Of a stretch of DNA of 64,000 nt, positions 22,836 through 36,193 are shown one piece after another. Under the pieces are notes generated by a model, which was not told the origin of the DNA, did no database searches, and saw nothing but the letters and a program-made list of their open reading frames with translations. A program made the translations under genes and the position numbers. The DNA is from Coriaria nepalensis (Eukaryota; Streptophyta; Magnoliopsida; Cucurbitales; Coriariaceae). Each line of letters begins with the position of its first letter. The first letter of the stretch is position 1. Location of the stretch: contig CP114481.1 in NCBI GenBank assembly GCA_027186245.1, positions 44,733,501 to 44,797,500 on the forward strand, in the 5' to 3' direction.

Positions 22836-25800
22836 GAATTCAATTTTTGCACTACAAACAAAAGTTTTGTGCATAACTTGCAAATGATCAATGCAAGGAA
22901 AGTGTGCATTCGTTTAACCTTAAAATCATTTCAATGAGTTACTTCAACTCAATAACTTATTTCAAAGCAAGTCGAACGAATTCAATTTTTGCACTACAAA
23001 CAAAAGTTTTGTGCATAACTAGCAAATGATCAATGCAAGGAAAGTGTGCATTCGTTTAACCTTAAAATCATTTCAATGAGTCATTTCAAGTCAATAACTT
23101 ATTTCAAAGCAAGTCGAACGAATTCTATTTTTGCACTACAAACAGAAGTTTTGTGCATAACTTGCAAATGATCAACGCAAGGACAGTGTGCATTCGTGTA
23201 ACCTTAAAATCATTTCAATGAGTTATTTCAAGTCAATAACTTATTTCAAAGCAAGTAGAACGAATTCAATTTTTGCACTACAAACACAAGTTCTGTGCAT
23301 AACTTGCAAATGATCAATGCAAGGAAAGTGTGCACTCGTTTAACCTTAAAATCATTTCAATGTGTCATTTCAAGTCGATATGTTATTTCAAAGCAAGTCG
23401 AACGAATTCTATTTTTGCACGACAAACAGAAGTTTTGTGCATAACTAGCAAATGATCAATGCAAGGAAAGTGTGCATTCGTTTAACCTTAAAATCATTTC
23501 AATGAGTTACTTCAACTCAATAACTTATTTCAAAGCAAGTCGAACGAATTCAATTTTTGCACTACAAACAAAAGTTTTGTGCATAACTAGCAAATGATCA
23601 ATGCAAGGAAAGTGTGCATTCGTTTAACCTTAAAATCATTTCAATGAGTTACTTCAACTCAATAACTTATTTCAAAGCAAGTCGAACGAATTCAATTTTT
23701 GCGCTACAAACAAAAGTTTTGTGCATAACTAGCAAATGATCAATGCAAGGAAAGTGTGCATTCGTTTAACCTTAAAATCATTTCAATGAGTCATTTCAAG
23801 TCAATAACTTATTTCAAAGCAAGTCGAACGAATTCTATTTTTGCACTACAAACAGAAGTTTTGTGCATAACTTGCAAATGATCAATGCAAGGAAAGTGTG
23901 CACTCGTTTGACCTTAAAATCATTTCAATGAGTCATTTCAAGTCAATAACTTATTTCAAAGCAAGTCGAACGAATTCTATTTTTGCACTACAAACACAAG
24001 TTTTGTGCATAACTTGCAAATGATCAATGCAAGGAAAGTGTGCACTCGTTTGACCTTAAAATCATTTCAATGAGTCATTTCAAGTCAATAACTTATTTCA
24101 AAGCAAGTCGAACGAATTCTATTTTTGCACTACAAACAAAAGTTTTGTGCATAACTAGCAAATGATCAATGCAAGGAAAGTGTGCATTCGTTTAACCTTA
24201 AAATCATTTCAATGAGTTACTTCAACTCAATAACTTATTTCAAAGCAAGTCGAACGAATTCAATTTTTGCACTACAAACAAAAGTGTTGTGCATAACTTG
24301 CAAATGATCAACGCAAGGAAAGTGTGCATTCGTTTAACCTTAAAATAATTTCAATGAGTCATTTCAACTCAATATCTTATTTCGAAGTAATTCGAACGAA
24401 TTCTATTTTTGCACTACAAACACAAGTTTTCTGCATAACTTGCAAATGATCAATGCAAGGAAAGTGTGCATTCGTTTAACCCTTAAAATCATTTCAATGA
24501 GTCATTTCAAGTCAATAACTTATTTCAAAGCAAGTCGAACGAATTCAATTTTTGCACTACAAACCCAAGTTTTGTGCATAACTTGCAAATGATCAATGCA
24601 AGGAAAGTGTGCACTCGTTTGACCTTAAAATCATTTCAATGAGTCATTTCAAGTCAATAACTTATTTCAAAGCAAGTCGAACGAATTCTATTTTTGCACT
24701 ACAAACACAAGTTTTGTGCATAACTTGCAAATGATCAATGCAAGGAAAGTGTGCATTCGTTTAACTTAAAATCAATTCAATGAGTCATTTCAAGTCAATA
24801 ACTTATTTCAAAGCAAGTCAAACGAATTCTATTTTCGCACTACAAATGCAAGTTTTGTGCATAACTTGCACATGATCAATGCAAGGAAACTGTGCATTCG
24901 TTTAACCTTAAAATCATTTCAATGAGTCATTTCAAGTCAATATCTTATTTCGAAGAAATTCGAACGACCTCTATTTTTGCACTACAAATGCAAGTTTTGG
25001 GCATAAGTTGCAAATGATCAATGCAAGGAAAGTGTGCATTCGTTTAACCTTAAAATCATTTCAATGTGTCATTTCAAGTCGATATCTTATTTCAAAGCGA
25101 GTCGAACGAATTCTATTTTTGCACTACAAACAGAAGTTTTGTGCATAACTTGCAAATGATCAATGCAAGGAAAGTGTGCATTCGTTTAACTTAAAATCAT
25201 TTCAATAAGTCATTTCAAGTCAATAACTTATTTCAAAGCAAGTCGAACGAATTCAATTTTTGCACTACAAACAAAAGTTTTGTGCATAACTAGCAAATGA
25301 TCAATGCAAGGAAAGTGTGCATTCGTTTAACCTTAAAATCATTTCAATGAGTTACTTCAACTCAATAACTTATTTCAAAGCAAGTCGAACGAATTCAATT
25401 TTTGCACTACAAACAAAAGTTTTGTGCATAACTAGCAAATGATCAATGCAAGGAAAGTGTGCATTCGTTTAACCTTAAAATCATTTCAATGAGTCATTTC
25501 AAGTCAATAACTTATTTCAAAGCAAGTCGAACGAATTCTATTTTTGCACTACAAACAGAAGTTTTGTGCATAACTTGCAAATGATCAACGCAAGGACAGT
25601 GTGCATTCGTGTAACCTTAAAATCATTTCAATGAGTTATTTCAAGTCAATAACTTATTTCAAAGCAAGTAGAACGAATTCAATTTTTGCACTACAAACAC
25701 AAGTTTTGTGCATAACTTGCAAATGATCAATGCAAGGAAAGTGTGCACTCGTTTAACCTTAAAATCATTTCAATGTGTCATTTCAAGTCGATATGTTATT

Positions 25801-28800
25801 TCAAAGCAAGTCGAACGAATTCTATTTTTGCACGACAAACAGAAGTTTTGTGCATAACTAGCAAATGATCAATGCAAGGAAAGTGTGCATTCGTTTAACC
25901 TTAAAATCATTTCAATGAGTTACTTCAACTCAATAACTTATTTCAAAGCAAGTCGAACGAATTCAATTTTTGCACTACAAACAAAAGTTTTGTGCATAAC
26001 TAGCAAATGATCAATGCAAGGAAAGTGTGCATTCGTTTAACCTTAAAATCATTTCAATGAGTTACTTCAACTCAATAACTTATTTCAAAGCAAGTCGAAC
26101 GAATTCAATTTTTGCACTACAAACAAAAGTTTTGTGCATAACTAGCAAATGATCAATGCAAGGAAAGTGTGCATTCGTTTAACCTTAAAATCATTTCAAT
26201 GAGTCATTTCAAGTCAATAACTTATTTCAAAGCAAGTCGAACGAATTCTATTTTTGCACTACAAACAGAAGTTTTGTGCATAACTTGCAAATGATCAATG
26301 CAAGGAAAGTGTGCACTCATTTGACCTTAAAATCATTTCAATGAGTCATTTCAAGTCAATAACTTATTTCAAAGCAAGTCGAACGAATTCAATTTTTGCA
26401 CTACAAACACAAGTTTTGTGCATAACTTGCAAATGATCAATGCAAGGAAAGTGTGCACTCGTTTAACCTTAAAATCATTTCAATGTGTCATTTCAAGTCG
26501 ATATGTTATTTCAAAGCAAGTCGAACGAATTCTATTTTTGCACGACAAACAGAAGTTTTGTGCATAACTTGCAAACCATCAACGCAAGGAAAGTGTGCAT
26601 TCGTTTAACCTTAAAATCATTTCAATGAGTCATTTCAACTCAATAACTTATTTCAAAGCAAGTCGAACGAATTCTATTTTTGCACTACAAACACAAGTTT
26701 TCTGCATAACTTGCAAATGATCAATGCAAGGAAAGTGTGCATTTGTTTAACCTTAAAATCATTTCAATGAGTCATTTCAAGTCAATAACTTATTTCAAAG
26801 CAAGTCGAACGAATTCAATTTTTGCACTACAAACCCAAGTTTTGTGCATAACTTGCAAATGATCAATGCAAGGAAAGTGTGCACTCGTTTGACCTTAAAA
26901 TCATTTCAATGAGACATTTCAAGTCAATAACTTATTTCAAAGCAAGTCGAACGAATTCTATTTTTGCACTACAAACACAAGTTTTGTGCATAACTTGCAA
27001 ATGATCAATGCAAGGAAAGTGTGCATTCGTTTAACTTAAAATCAATTCAATGAGTCATTTCAAGTCAATAACTTATTTCAAAGCAAGTCAAACGAATTCT
27101 ATTTTCGCACTACAAATGCAAGTTTTGTGCATAACTTGCACATGATCAATGCAAGGAAACTGTGCATTCGTTTAACCTTAAAATCATTTCAATGAGTCAT
27201 TTCAAGTCAATATCTTATTTCGAAGAAATTCGAACGACCTCTATTTTTGCACTACAAATGCAAGTTTTGGGCATAAGTTGCAAATGATCAATGCAAGGAA
27301 AGTGTGCATTCGTTTAACCTTAAAATCATTTCAATGTGTCATTTCAAGTCGATATCTTATTTCAAAGCGAGTCGAACGAATTCTATTTTTGCACTACAAA
27401 CAGAAGTTTTGTGCATAACTTGCAAATGATCAATGCAAGGAAAGTGTGCATTCGTTTAACTTAAAATCATTTCAATGAGTCATTTCAAGTCAATAACTTA
27501 TTTCAAAGCAAGTCGAACGAATTCAATTTTTGCACTACAAACAAAAGTTTTGTGCATAACTAGCAAATGATCAATGCAAGGAAAGTGTGCATTCGTTTAA
27601 CCTTAAAATCATTTCAATGAGTTACTTCAACTCAATAACTTATTTCAAAGCAAGTCGAACGAATTCAATTTTTGCACTACAAACAAAAGTTTTGTGCATA
27701 ACTAGCAAATGATCAATGCAAGGAAAGTGTGCATTCGTTTAACCTTAAAATCATTTCAATGAGTCATTTCAAGTCAATAACTTATTTCAAAGCAAGTCGA
27801 ACGAATTCTATTTTTGCACTACAAACAGAAGTTTTGTGCATAACTTGCAAATGATCAACGCAAGGACAGTGTGCATTCGTGTAACCTTAAAATCATTTCA
27901 ATGAGTTATTTCAAGTCAATAACTTATTTCAAAGCAAGTAGAACGAATTCAATTTTTGCACTACAAACACAAGTTTTGTGCATAACTTGCAAATGATCAA
28001 TGCGAGGAAAGTGTGCACTCGTTTAACCTTAAAATCATTTCAATGTGTCATTTCAAGTCGATATGTTATTTCAAAGCAAGTCGAACGAATTCTATTTTTG
28101 CACGACAAACAGAAGTTTTGTGCATAACTAGCAAATGATCAATGCAAGGAAAGTGTGCATTCGTTTAACCTTAAAATCATTTCAATGAGTTACTTCAACT
28201 CAATAACTTATTTCAAAGCAAGTCGAACGAATTCAATTTTTGCACTACAAACAAAAGTTTTGTGCATAACTAGCAAATGATCAATGCAAGGAAAGTGTGC
28301 ATTCGTTTAACCTTAAAATCATTTCAATGAGTTACTTCAACTCAATAACTTATTTCAAAGCAAGTCGAACGAATTCAATTTTTGCGCTACAAACAAAAGT
28401 TTTGTGCATAACTAGCAAATGATCAATGCAAGGAAAGTGTGCATTCGTTTAACCTTAAAATCATTTCAATGAGTCATTTCAAGTCAATAACTTATTTCAA
28501 AGCAAGTCGAACGAATTCTATTTTTGCACTACAAACAGAAGTTTTGTGCATAACTTGCAAATGATCAATGCAAGGAAAGTGTGCACTCGTTTAACCTTAA
28601 AATCATTTCAATGTGTCATTTCAAGTCGATATGTTATTTCAAAGCAAGTCGAACGAATTCTATTTTTGCACGACAAACAGAAGTTTTGTGCATAACTAGC
28701 AAATGATCAATGCAAGGAAAGTGTGCATTCGTTTAACCTTAAAATCATTTCAATGAGTTACTTCAACTCAATAACTTATTTCAAAGCAAGTCGAACGAAT

Positions 28801-30111
28801 TCAATTTTTGCACTACAAACAAAAGTTTTGTGCATAACTAGCAAATGATCAATGCAAGGAAAGTGTGCATTCGTTTAACCTTAAAATCATTTCAATGAGT
28901 TACTTCAACTCAATAACTTATTTCAAAGCAAGTCGAACGAATTCAATTTTTGCACTACAAACAAAAGTTTTGTGCATAACTAGCAAATGATCAATGCAAG
29001 GAAAGTGTGCATTCGTTTAACCTTAAAATCATTTCAATGAGTCATTTCAAGTCAATAACTTATTTCAAAGCAAGTCGAACGAATTCTATTTTTGCACTAC
29101 AAACAGAAGTTTTGTGCATAACTTGCAAATGATCAATGCAAGGAAAGTGTGCACTCATTTGACCTTAAAATCATTTCAATGAGTCATTTCAAGTCAATAA
29201 CTTATTTCAAAGCAAGTCGAACGAATTCAATTTTTGCACTACAAACACAAGTTTTGTGCATAACTTGCAAATGATCAATGCAAGGAAAGTGTGCACTCGT
29301 TTAACCTTAAAATCATTTCAATGTGTCATTTCAAGTCGATATGTTATTTCAAAGCAAGTCGAACGAATTCTATTTTTGCACGACAAACAGAAGTTTTGTG
29401 CATAACTTGCAAACCATCAACGCAAGGAAAGTGTGCATTCGTTTAACCTTAAAATCATTTCAATGAGTCATTTCAACTCAATAACTTATTTCAAAGCAAG
29501 TCGAACGAATTCTATTTTTGCACTACAAACACAAGTTTTCTGCATAACTTGCAAATGATCAATGCAAGGAAAGTGTGCATTTGTTTAACCTTAAAATCAT
29601 TTCAATGAGTCATTTCAAGTCAATAACTTATTTCAAAGCAAGTCGAACGAATTCAATTTTTGCACTACAAACACAAGTTTTGTGCATAACTTGCAAATGA
29701 TCAATGCAAGGAAAGTGTGCACTCGTTTGACCTTAAAATCATTTCAATGAGTCATTTCAAGTCAATAACTTATTTCAAAGCAAGTCGAACGAATTCTATT
29801 TTTGCACTACAAACACAAGTTTTCTGCATAACTTGCAAATGATCAATGCAAGGAAAGTGTGCATTCGTTTAACCTTAAAATCATTTCAATGAGTCATTTC
29901 AAGTCAATAACTTATTTCAAAGCAAGTCGAACGAATTCAATTTTTGCACTACAAACACAAGTTTTGTGCATAACTTGCAAATGATCAATGCAAGGAAAGT
30001 GTGCACTCGTTTAACCTTAAAATCATTTCAATGAGTCATTTCAAGTCAATAACTTATTTCAAAGCAAGTCGAACGAATTCTATTTTTGCACTACAAACAG
30101 AAGTTTTGTGC
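22836..30111. repeat. 17-mer (2413 bp) and 16-mer (2270 bp) sub-repeats within super-repeat unit 1
   Basis: The GCAAGTAGAACG marker at 23251, 25664 and 27934 divides this stretch into blocks of 17 and 16 monomers with the same internal order. That order is a GATCAACGCAAGGACAG monomer, then the TCGATATGTT/GCACGACAAAC monomer, then two or three ACAAAAG/TAGC monomers, then GCACTCGTTTGACC or GCACTCATTTGACC types, then the AATGCAAG/GACCTC pair. Within it the GCACGAC monomers at 28100 and 28668 also mark a 568-bp 4-mer duplication. The same arrangement is copied 12,490 bp downstream (35741, 38154, 40424). Confidence 0.85.
23559..23700 (+). repeat. K-type monomer with GAGTTACTTCAACTC
   Basis: This is a representative of the most frequent subfamily in the right zone. 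It carries ACAAAAG, ATAACTAGC, and three linked substitutions that turn GAGTCATTTCAAGTC into GAGTTACTTCAACTC (23646-23660), and it lies next to CGAACGAATTCAATTTTT junctions. The three changes destroy the ATGAGTCAT palindrome and create a new inverted repeat, GAGTT-N5-AACTC. The type tends to occur as adjacent pairs and is absent from the left 22.8 kb. Confidence 0.85.
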
Positions 30112-30371
30112 ATAACTTGCAAATGATCAATGCAAGGAAAGTGTGCATTCGTTTAACCTTAAAATCATTTCAATGAGTCATTTCAAGTCAATATCTTATT
30201 TCAAAGTAATTCGAATGAATTCTATTTTTGCACTACAAACAGAAGTTTTGTGCATAACTTGCAAATGATCAATGCAAGGAGACTGTGCATTCGTTTAACC
30301 TTAAAATCATTTCAATGAGTCATTTCAAGTCAATATCTTAATTCGAAGTAAATCGAACGACCTCTATTTTT

Positions 30372-30513
30372 GCACTACAAATGCAAGTTTTGGGCATAAC
30401 TTCCAAATGATCGATGCAAGGAAAGTGTGCATTTGTTTAACCTTAAAATCATTTCAATGAGTCATTTCAAGTCAATATCTTATTTCAAAGTAATTCGAAC
30501 GACCTCTATTTTT
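30372..30513 (+). repeat. D-type monomer with GACCTC junction and TTTTGGGC
   Basis: A representative of a subfamily starting GCACTACAAATGCAAGTTTTGGGCATAA, preceded by CGAACGACCTCT instead of CGAACGAATTCT. The EcoRI site loss at the end of one monomer and the AATGCAAG/GGGC change at the start of the next travel together across the monomer boundary. The same linked pair is seen near 2549, 2692, 22267, 22410, 24966 and 27238 and in each later super-repeat unit. Confidence 0.82.
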
Positions 30514-30926
30514 GCACTACAAATGCAAGTTTAGGCCATAACTTGCAAATGATCAATGCAAGGAAACTGTGCATTCGTTTAACCTTAAAATCTTTTCAAT
30601 GTGTGATTTCAAGTCAATAACTTATTTCAAAGCAAGTCGAACGAATTCTATTTTTGCACTACAAACACAAGTTTTGTGCATAACTTACAAATGATCATTG
30701 CAAGGAAAGTGTGCATTCGTTTAACCTTCAAATCAATTCAATGAGTCATTTCATGTCAATAACTTATTTCAAAGCAAGTCGAACGAATTCTATTTTTGCA
30801 CTACAAAAAGATGTTTTGTGCATAACTTGCAAATGATCAATGCAAGGAAACTGTGCATTCGTTTAACCTTAAAATCATTTCAATGAGTCATTTCAAGTCA
30901 ATATCTTATTTCAAAGTAATTCGAAC

Positions 30927-30932
30927 GAGCTC
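30927..30932. other. GAGCTC (SacI) marker replacing the EcoRI site
   Basis: CGAACGAGCTCT occurs where other monomers have CGAACGAATTCT or CGAACGACCTCT. It is found only in the 10-mer-derived monomer at 30927, 32347, 43417, 44837, 53351 and 61582. GAGCTC is one substitution away from GACCTC, so it probably arose from the D-type junction. It gives a rare, countable physical marker for the super-repeat. Confidence 0.8.
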
Positions 30933-33900
30933 TATTTTTGCACTACAAATGCAAGTTTTGTGCATAACTTGCACATGATCAATGCAAGGAAACTGTGCAT
31001 TCGTTTAACCTTAAAATCATTTCAATGAGTCATTTCAAGTCAATATCTTATTTCGAAGAAATTCGAACGACCTCTATTTTTGCACTACAAATGCAAGTTT
31101 TGGGCATAAGTTGTAAATGATCAATGCAAGGAAAGTGTGCATTCGTTTAACCTTAAAATCATTTCAATGTGTCATTTCAAGTCGATATCTTATTTCAAAG
31201 CAAGTCGAACGAATTCTATTTTTGCACTACAAACAGAAGTTTTGTGCATAACTTGCAAATGATCAATGCAAGGAAAGTGTGCATTCGTTTAACCTTAAAA
31301 TCATTTCAATGAGTCATTTCCAGTCAATATCTTATTTCAAAGTAATTCGAACGAATTCTATTTTTGCACTACAAACACAAGTTTTGTGCATAACTTGCAG
31401 ATGATCAATGCAAGGAAAGTGTGCATTCGTTTAACCTTAAAATCATTTCAATGAGTCATTTCAAGTCAATATCTTATTTCAAAGCAAGTCGAACGAATTC
31501 AATTTTTGCACTACAAACAAAAGTTTTATGCATAACTAGCAAATGATCAATGCAAGGAAAGTGTGCATTCGTTTAACCTTAAAATCATTTCAATGAGTCA
31601 TTTCAAGTCAATATCTTATTTCAAAGTAATTCGAATGAATTCTATTTTTGCACTACAAACAGAAGTTTTGTGCATAACTTGCAAATGATCAATGCAAGGA
31701 GACTGTGCATTCGTTTAACCTTAAAATCATTTCAATGAGTCATTTCAAGTCAATATCTTAATTCGAAGTAAATCGAACGACCTCTATTTTTGCACTACAA
31801 ATGCAAGTTTTGGGCATAACTTCCAAATGATCGATGCAAGGAAAGTGTGCATTTGTTTAACCTTAAAATCATTTCAATGAGTCATTTCAAGTCAATATCT
31901 TATTTCAAAGTAATTCGAACGACCTCTATTTTTGCACTACAAATGCAAGTTTAGGCCATAACTTGCAAATGATCAATGCAAGGAAACTGTGCATTCGTTT
32001 AACCTTAAAATCTTTTCAATGTGTGATTTCAAGTCAATAACTTATTTCAAAGCAAGTCGAACGAATTCTATTTTTGCACTACAAACACAAGTTTTGTGCA
32101 TAATTTACAAATGATCATTGCAAGGAAAGTGTGCATTCGTTTAACCTTCAAATCAATTCAATGAGTCATTTCATGTCAATAACTTATTTCAAAGCAAGTC
32201 GAACGAATTCTATTTTTGCACTACAAAAAGATGTTTTGTGCATAACTTGCAAATGATCAATGCAAGGAAACTGTGCATTCGTTTAACCTTAAAATCATTT
32301 CAATGAGTCATTTCAAGTCAATATCTTATTTCAAAGTAATTCGAACGAGCTCTATTTTTGCACTACAAATGCAAGTTTTGTGCATAACTTGCACATGATC
32401 AATGCAAGGAAACTGTGCATTCGTTTAACCTTAAAATCATTTCAATGAGTCATTTCAAGTCAATATCTTATTTCGAAGAAATTCGAACGACCTCTATTTT
32501 TGCACTACAAATGCAAGTTTTGGGCATAAGTTGTAAATGATCAATGCAAGGAAAGTGTGCATTCGTTTAACCTTAAAATCATTTCAATGTGTCATTTCAA
32601 GTCGATATCTTATTTCAAAGCAAGTCGAACGAATTCTATTTTTGCACTACAAACAGAAGTTTTGTGCATAACTTGCAAATGATCAATGCAAGGAAAGTGT
32701 GCATTCGTTTAACCTTAAAATCATTTCAATGAGTCATTTCCAGTCAATATCTTATTTCAAAGTAATTCGAACGAATTCTATTTTTGCACTACAAACACAA
32801 GTTTTGTGCATAACTTGCAGATGATCAATGCAAGGAAAGTGTGCATTCGTTTAACCTTAAAATCATTTCAATGAGTCATTTCAAGTCAATATCTTATTTC
32901 AAAGCAAGTCGAAAGAATTCAATTTTTGCACTACAGACAAAAGTTTTGTGTATAACTAGCAAATGATCAATGCAAGGAAAGTGTGCATTCGTTTAACCTT
33001 AAAATCATTTCAATGAGTCATTTCAAGTCAATAACTTATTTCAAAGCAAGTCGAACGAATTCTATTTTTGCACTACAAACAGAAGTTTTGTGCATAACTT
33101 GCAAATGATCAATGCAAGGAGACTGTGCATTCGTTTAACCTTAAAATCAATTCAATGTGTCATTTCAGGTCAATAATTTATTTCAAAGCAAGTCGAACGA
33201 ATTCTATTTTTGCACTACAAACAAAAGTTTTGTGCATAACTTGCAAATGATCAATGCAAGGAAAGTGTGCATTTGTTTAACCTTAAAATCATTTCAATGA
33301 GTCATTTCAAGACAATATCTTATTTCAAAGTAATTCAAACGACCTATATTTTTGCACTACAAATGCAAGTTTTGGGCATAACTTGCAAATGATCAATGCA
33401 AGGAAACTGTGCATTCGTTTAACCTTAAAATCTTTTCAATGAGTCATTTCCAGTCAATATCTTATTTCAAAGTAATTCGAACGAATTCTATTTTTGCACT
33501 ACAAACACAAGTTTTGTGCATAACTAGCAAATGATCAATGCAAGTAAAGTGTGCATTCGTTTAACCTTAAAATCATTTCAATGAGTTACTTCAACTCAAT
33601 AACTTATTTCAAAGCAAGTCGAACGAATTCAATTTTTGCACTACAAACAAAAGTTTTGTGCATAACTAGCAAATGATCAATGCAAGGAAAGTGTGCATTC
33701 GTTTAACCTTAAAATCATTTCAATGAGTTACTTCAACTCAATAACTTATTTCAAAGCAAGTCGAACGAATTCAATTTTTGCACTACAAACAAAAGTTTTG
33801 TGCATAACTAGCAAATGATCAATGCAAGGAAAGTGTGCATTCGTTTAACCTTAAAATCATTTCAATGAGTCATTTCAAGTCAATAACTTATTTCAAAGCA

Positions 33901-36193
33901 AGTCGAACGAATTCTATTTTTGCACTACAAACAGAAGTTTTGTGCATAACTTGCAAATGATCAATGCAAGGAAAGTGTGCATTCGTTTAACCTTAAAATC
34001 AATTCAATGTGTCATTTCAGGTCAATAATTTATTTCAAAGCAAGTCGAACGAATTCTATTTTTGCACTACAAACAAAAGTTTTGTGCATAACTTGCAAAT
34101 GATCAATGCAAGGAAAGTGTGCATTCGTTTAACCTTTAAATCATTTCAATGAGTCATTTCAAGTCAGTTATTTATTTAAAAGCAAGTCGAACGAATTCTA
34201 TTTTTGCACTACACACAGAAGTTTTGTGCATAACTTGCAAATGATAAATGCAAGGAAAGTGTGCATTCGTTTAACTTAAAATCATTTCAATGAGTCATTT
34301 CAAGTCAGTTATTTATTTCAAAGCAAGTCGAACGAATTCAATTTTTGCACTACAAACACAAGTGTTGTGCATAACTTGCAAATGATCAACGCAAGGAAAG
34401 TGTGCATTCGTTTAACCTTAAAATAATTTCAATGAGTCATTTCAACTCAATATCTTATTTCGAAGTAATTCGAAAGAATTCTATTTTTGCACTACAAACA
34501 CAAGTTTTCTGCATAACTTGCAAATGATCAATGCAAGGAAAGTGTGCATTCGTTTAACCTTAAAATCATTTCAATGAGTCATTTCAAGTCAATAACTTAT
34601 TTCAAAGCAAGTCGAACGAATTCAATTTTTGCACTACAAACCCAAGTTTTGTGCATAACTTGCAAATGATCAATGCAAGGAAAGTGTGCACTCGTTTGAC
34701 CTTAAAATCATTTCAATGAGTCATTTCAAGTCAATAACTTATTTCAAAGCAAGTCGAACGAATTCTATTTTTGCACTACAAACACAAGTTTTGTGCATAA
34801 CTTGCAAATGATCAATGCAAGGAAAGTGTGCATTCGTTTAACTTAAAATCAATTCAATGAGTCATTTCAAGTCAATAACTTATTTCAAAGCAAGTCAAAC
34901 GAATTCTATTTTCGCACTACAAATGCAAGTTTTGTGCATAACTTGCACATGATCAATGCAAGGAAACTGTGCATTCGTTTAACCTTAAAATCATTTCAAT
35001 GAGTCATTTCAAGTCAATATCTTATTTCGAAGAAATTCGAACGACCTCTATTTTTGCACTACAAATGCAAGTTTTGGGCATAAGTTGCAAATGATCAATG
35101 CAAGGAAAGTATGCATTCGTTTAACCTTAAAATCATTTCAATGTGTCATTTCAAGTCGATATCTTATTTCAAAGCGAGTCGAACGAATTCTATTTTTGCA
35201 CTACAAACAGAAGTTTTGTGCATAACTTGCAAATGATCAATGCAAGGAAAGTGTGCATTCGTTTAACTTAAAATCATTTCAATGAGTCATTTCAAGTCAA
35301 TAACTTATTTCAAAGCAAGTCGAACGAATTCAATTTTTGCACTACAAACAAAAGTTTTGTGCATAACTAGCAAATGATCAATGCAAGGAAAGTGTGCATT
35401 CGTTTAACCTTAAAATCATTTCAATGAGTTACTTCAACTCAATAACTTATTTCAAAGCAAGTCGAACGAATTCAATTTTTGCACTACAAACAAAAGTTTT
35501 GTGCATAACTAGCAAATGATCAATGCAAGGAAAGTGTGCATTCGTTTAACCTTAAAATCATTTCAATGAGTCATTTCAAGTCAATAACTTATTTCAAAGC
35601 AAGTCGAACGAATTCTATTTTTGCACTACAAACAGAAGTTTTGTGCATAACTTGCAAATGATCAACGCAAGGACAGTGTGCATTCGTGTAACCTTAAAAT
35701 CATTTCAATGAGTTATTTCAAGTCAATAACTTATTTCAAAGCAGGTAGAACGAATTCAATTTTTGCACTACAAACACAAGTTTTGTGCATAACTTGCAAA
35801 TGATCAATGCAAGGAAAGTGTGCACTCGTTTAACCTTAAAATCATTTCAATGTGTCATTTCAAGTCGATATGTTATTTCAAAGCAAGTCGAACGAATTCT
35901 ATTTTTGCACGACAAACAGAAGTTTTGTGCATAACTAGCAAATGATCAATGCAAGGAAAGTGTGCATTCGTTTAACCTTAAAATCATTTCAATGAGTTAC
36001 TTCAACTCAATAACTTATTTCAAAGCAAGTCGAACGAATTCAATTTTTGCACTACAAACAAAAGTTTTGTGCATAACTAGCAAATGATCAATGCAAGGAA
36101 AGTGTGCATTCGTTTAACCTTAAAATCATTTCAATGAGTTACTTCAACTCAATAACTTATTTCAAAGCAAGTCGAACGAATTCAATTTTTGCA

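Larger units (their letters stand above)
30112..33024. repeat. 10-mer tandem duplication, 1420 bp, two copies (unit 1)
   Basis: TAATTCGAATGAATTC at 30197 and 31617, GAGCTC at 30927 and 32347, and the ACAAAAAGATG monomer all repeat at exactly 1420 bp. Homology begins near 30112 and ends near 33024, where TCAATATC changes to TCAATAAC. Differences seen are TAACTTACAAATG against TAATTTACAAATG, and at the end GAACGAATTC/ACAAACAAAAG against GAAAGAATTC/ACAGACAAAAG. The pair is present in units 1 and 2 but single in units 3 and 4. Confidence 0.88.
23704..36193. repeat. 12,490-bp super-repeat, unit 1
   Basis: The phase is chosen at the last mismatch seen left of the perfect block: GCGCTACAAAC at 23701-23703 against GCACTACAAAC at 36191. 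From 23704 on I found no difference to the sequence 12,490 bp downstream in about forty lines compared, including odd markers such as AACCCTTAAAATC (24480/36970), CATTTCAATAAGTC (25201/37691), GAGACATTTC (26911/39401), TGCGAGGAAAG (28000/40490), AAACCATCAACG (26575/39065), TAATTTACAAATG (32102/44592) and CAAGTAAAGTG (33541/46031). The unit holds the 17-mer, 16-mer, 4-mer and 10-mer sub-repeats described below. Confidence 0.9.
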
